From contig NW_024037069.1 of the NCBI RefSeq assembly GCF_015706575.1, forward strand, positions 43,531,553 through 43,595,552: 64,000 bases of DNA, written 5' to 3'. A program made the position numbers and the translations under genes. The notes under the pieces are model-generated. The model was not told where the DNA came from. It made no database searches and saw only the letters and a list, made by a program, of their open reading frames with translations. The DNA is from Patiria miniata. Taxonomy: Eukaryota; Echinodermata; Asteroidea; Valvatida; Asterinidae. How positions within the stretch are numbered: position 1 is the stretch's first letter; every line of letters starts with the position of its first letter. Of the stretch, positions 1 through 64,000 are shown piece after piece.

Positions 1-1332
1 ATGAATTGAATTCTTTTTCAATTTTTTTACAAAATTTGTATTTTGTTGAAAAATAAATGGGGTCTGCTTTCACATGACAGCAAGGAAAAACTAGGATTTT
101 TGGATATAACATGATGAGCAGAATAACAGCCTTTACATGAAATGTACAAATTTAAAACTCTAATCACAAGAACTGAATAATTCAAAGCATTCAATTCAAA
201 ATCGTAAACATGGAGAGTTTACTCAAAATCTGTGGGAGCAAATTACAGAAAATCCCCGAAACAAATAGAAAGTTAGTATGGAACCACATTAAAATTGGTT
301 GGAGATTACGGATATTATTGCCCCAAAAGTGGCACAAACGTACACAACTCCCTGTATTACCATGTCAAAAAAAAACACCACCTTGAAATAATACATTTGA
401 AAGAATAAGCAGTGGTACAATTATTCCTGTGTAAAACATTATGATTATACACACAAGAAACAAAAACCATACAAATATGTTACACAGCTAAGCACAAGAC
501 CTCTAATCTGGAGAAGAGGTCTATTATTAAAAACAAAGACAATTATTCAACTTAACAGAACTGAATTGAATCTTCATCAGCCATAAATTGTTAATCAACC
601 CTTGATGCTGCTCTATAACAAAAGTTTCGGAAAAATCAAGGATAACAACAAAACAAAACAAACAGTTAATCAACATCGAAATCAACACCAAGGAAGGGGA
701 ATCATACGCAACACAAAAATTACCAAAATCATGACATCCTTCTTGTTAAAATAACAAAACAAATACACAAGTATGCCACAGTATATTTAAAGTCAAACAA
801 AACAACACAGACTATTACGTAAATGAGTGTTAAAAGCAGTAGCAGTTCTTGCACCAATGGTAACAAAACAGCTGCAATGGAAGAACAAAACAAGTTTATT
901 ATTCAATGCACCAACTGTAAAAATGAAATAAATGAAATGTGTTTAGCAGATGAACGGTAATAATTAATATACTCCAATATCCACGAAATCATTAATGTGT
1001 TATTGTCATATGAAACACAGATGATACTTTTAACAAATGTTGTTATTGTTTTTCCTTCACCTTTAACAATGTTTTTCGATGATCTTCAACTTTTAAAAGG
1101 CCAGAGCACATTCAAAGTTATGCAAGAATTTGAGTGTTAACATCAATTTTGTTATCATTTTGGTTATCAAGTAAGAACCCCCAGATGAATGATTTGGGAT
1201 AGTCCACAGCATAAACCAATCAGAACACAAATGTCAAAAATGGAGAAAGGTGATTGGTTGAAAGGGGATGAAAGCTAGTGGCTGGTGATGGATGAAGGCT
1301 GGTGCCGTGATTCAAGAATGGATGATGTTTAC
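1..1332. other. AT-rich stretch 3' of the last visible EGF exon; no gene seen
   Basis: No EGF exon and no credible open frame is seen. The sequence is AT-rich with scattered CAACAAAACA-type runs. It should be intron, or possibly 3' UTR, of the EGF gene. The part just right of about 1205 is related to the flank of exon L3 (about 2265-2380), so it belongs to a local duplication. Confidence 0.6.
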
Positions 1333-62098
<60,766 letters not shown>

Positions 62099-62373
62099 CT
62101 GTGTTAAAATAAATGAAAATGAGAAATTTACAGCTACATGTGGTTTAAGAAAGAACTAACCAATTTCATTTTTACCCACTCCAATTGACCTTGGTACGGT
62201 CGACTATTCAAGACCAGCCTACCGGTAAATGTTGTTGCATAGCTGGTTACCAATAGCTGTGCGCATCATAATGCACAAGAGAGAACCAGGAAAATGAAGT
62301 CTTGTGATGGCATTTTGACCATTGTTTGACGAGACATGCAAGAGACAGTCACTAACAGTGCCAAAGCAGAAGT

Positions 62374-62709
62374 CAAGGTTCGACTTTAGCGGTAGCCCAC
62401 TAGCCAAATGCTAGTCAACACAGCAGAATGCTAGTCAACACAGCGGCGGGCTAGTCAAACTATTCCTTAAGTAGCCCGGCTGGCGAGTCAACAATTATTG
62501 TTACACAGCAAAGATGAAAGGAAATGAAGAAATAAATCATTAAATTCAGAAAGCAAACCTGTATCCATTTTATGAACTGGTTTAGGATTAAATTATTAGA
62601 TCTGTTTATTAAAAACACTGACAAGATTACCTCAGGATACGCATTTTATTACAAGAGTCTGTTTTAGTAGCCCGGCTGGCTAGTGAAAAAAAGCTAAGGT
62701 CAAACCCTG
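62374..62709. mobile_element. Foldback element with AGCCCGGCTGGC motifs
   Basis: 'aaggttcgactttagcggtagcc' region is inverted at the right ('ggctagtg...gctaaggtcaaaccct'). Inside, 'gctagtcaacacagc' occurs twice in tandem. Confidence 0.65.
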
Positions 62710-64000
62710 CAGAAGTTATGTCGTAAATGGACTCCTAGTCGTTACTGTCATAAATAGGCATGTAAGAACACATAGCTTGCAGTAATTTTCAAACATGTGT
62801 TAGCGGTGCAGATACATTAGAGAGGTTTGACAAGCAAATAGATTGGGTTATCATGCCGGAAAGGTCATCAGTTTGTGTACATGGTCCTGTGATGTCATAC
62901 GCAACTTGCTATCCAATACGAATGTACATAGCACGGACAAGTCGCACACAACATGACAGTGCAAAATGTGTAGTAAATTGCAGATTTTCTGCCGTATTTA
63001 AAACAATTTATTAAATCATGGATGATTTGATTAAAAGAGGATGAATTCCTGAACAACTATGTACCATTTTTGTGTGTTTCAAATGCAGGATTAGCTGTAG
63101 ATAGGAGGCTTTCATTGAAGGCTGCCATTTTGGTTTTGTATGCGTTTGCGTACACGATGCAAAACATTGAAATGATCGATAACTCTTTAAGGATAAAATG
63201 TATGCATGCACGCCTCTAATCGGATGCGAAACCTAGAATCTTCAAAAACAGCCACTTTCATATGCGAGGCGTTATGGCAAAATGAGACAGAACTGGACAG
63301 CGATCAAAATGAGGGTTTGTATGTATTAGGAAGGAGAATACAATTCTCCTTATAATACTGTTTGTTGCACTTCAATCAGACATTCCGTTGACAAGCCTTA
63401 GCTGTTTAAAGTTTGCATTTATCGACATGTCAAAAAAGTAACATACTGAGAAAAAGGCCTCTAAAGTTTTGAATTTTTAAGCGTGAAAATAAAAGATGCC
63501 AATTGTTTTTTCCCTCCTAAAAAAACTGTTCCATAGTTTTATCTTATGTCTTTAAAGTATGTGAAGCAGACATATCAAAGAATACAAATATCACTAAATC
63601 TCAAAAAAAAATTTAAAAATTACCCCATTCCATATTTTGCATTTAGAGGCTGTGCCAAGTTCTCACATATGTGACCTGTTCTGTCAAAAGCAGACGCTTC
63701 TGGGCAGAGGTTGAAATTAAGATAAAGCCAAAAACGCTGTGGGGGGTGATGTTTTTTCGATTTTCTAATTTTTGCTGATTTGTAATCCTGAACATGTCTA
63801 AAATATACTATAAAAGTTTGAAACTCTAATTTGAACTCTAAATATAGTATTTTTGATGATTTGTTGAGGTATATCAGTTAAAGAAATTACTGTTTTGTGA
63901 CTTTCCTTTTCTACTTTTCGACACAATGAACTTCAAAATAGCATAACTTTGCCCAGGAAATACAGGTTTCAAAATTAAACCACGTATTAAAAGGAAAATG
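62710..64000. other. Region 5' of the first visible exon; no gene seen
   Basis: AT-rich, with no EGF exon, signal peptide frame or promoter that I can support. Expected to be intron of the EGF gene. Confidence 0.55.

Overview
The window is a piece of an animal genome. It has short exons with clean GT/AG borders, AT-rich introns, tRNA-derived SINEs and many foldback or MITE-like elements. The gene style (Notch/fibropellin-like EGF arrays) and the repeats (for example inverted repeats ending in GGGCCCAATTTCA, and SINEs with a 'CTTGAGCAAGGCACTT' body) suggest a marine deuterostome, most likely an echinoderm. The taxonomic call is inference and no search was run.

Nearly all coding sequence lies on the minus strand and fits one very large gene, open at both ends. 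I can place 86 exons between 1333 and 62098 (about 12.7 kb of coding sequence, 4237 codons) encoding 111 EGF domains and no other recognisable domain. Every exon is flanked by phase-1 introns and is a multiple of three, so any exon can be skipped or duplicated without a frameshift. The gene runs from high to low coordinates. Exons are labelled L1 to L86 from the left, so L86 is the most 5'. No start codon with signal peptide, transmembrane segment or stop/3' exon of the main frame is visible, so both ends lie outside the window.

Layout from 5' to 3' of the gene: (1) 62098-53493 has multi-domain exons carrying 10, 1, 2, 2, 1, 9, 6 and 2 EGFs. The 10- and 9-EGF exons are intron-free tandem arrays of a near-identical 114-bp unit. 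(2) 52814-36410 has one EGF per exon, diverged from each other, with large repeat-rich introns. (3) 35914-7196 is a recently amplified region of five recurring exon types (A 'VVEC', B 'INECAS', C 'ILEC', D 'IDYC/IDGC', E 'VDEC') duplicated together with their introns, including four large units that each start at an E exon and carry the same broken sixth exon. (4) 6329-1333 has six more diverged single-EGF exons, partly duplicated.

Most domains keep the six cysteines, and many keep the calcium-binding pattern and the O-fucose, O-glucose and EOGT-type motifs. The product is therefore probably a long, calcium-stiffened, glycosylated extracellular or cell-surface protein. The most unusual signal is behind the E exons: in all five copies the reading frame continues past the splice donor into a hydrophobic tail with a stop, and in the most diverged copy the indels in that tail are multiples of three. 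This could be an alternative C-terminal end repeated through the array. The introns hold foldback elements (two of them present in only one of the four units), three tRNA-SINEs plus one fragment, several minisatellites and dispersed repeats.
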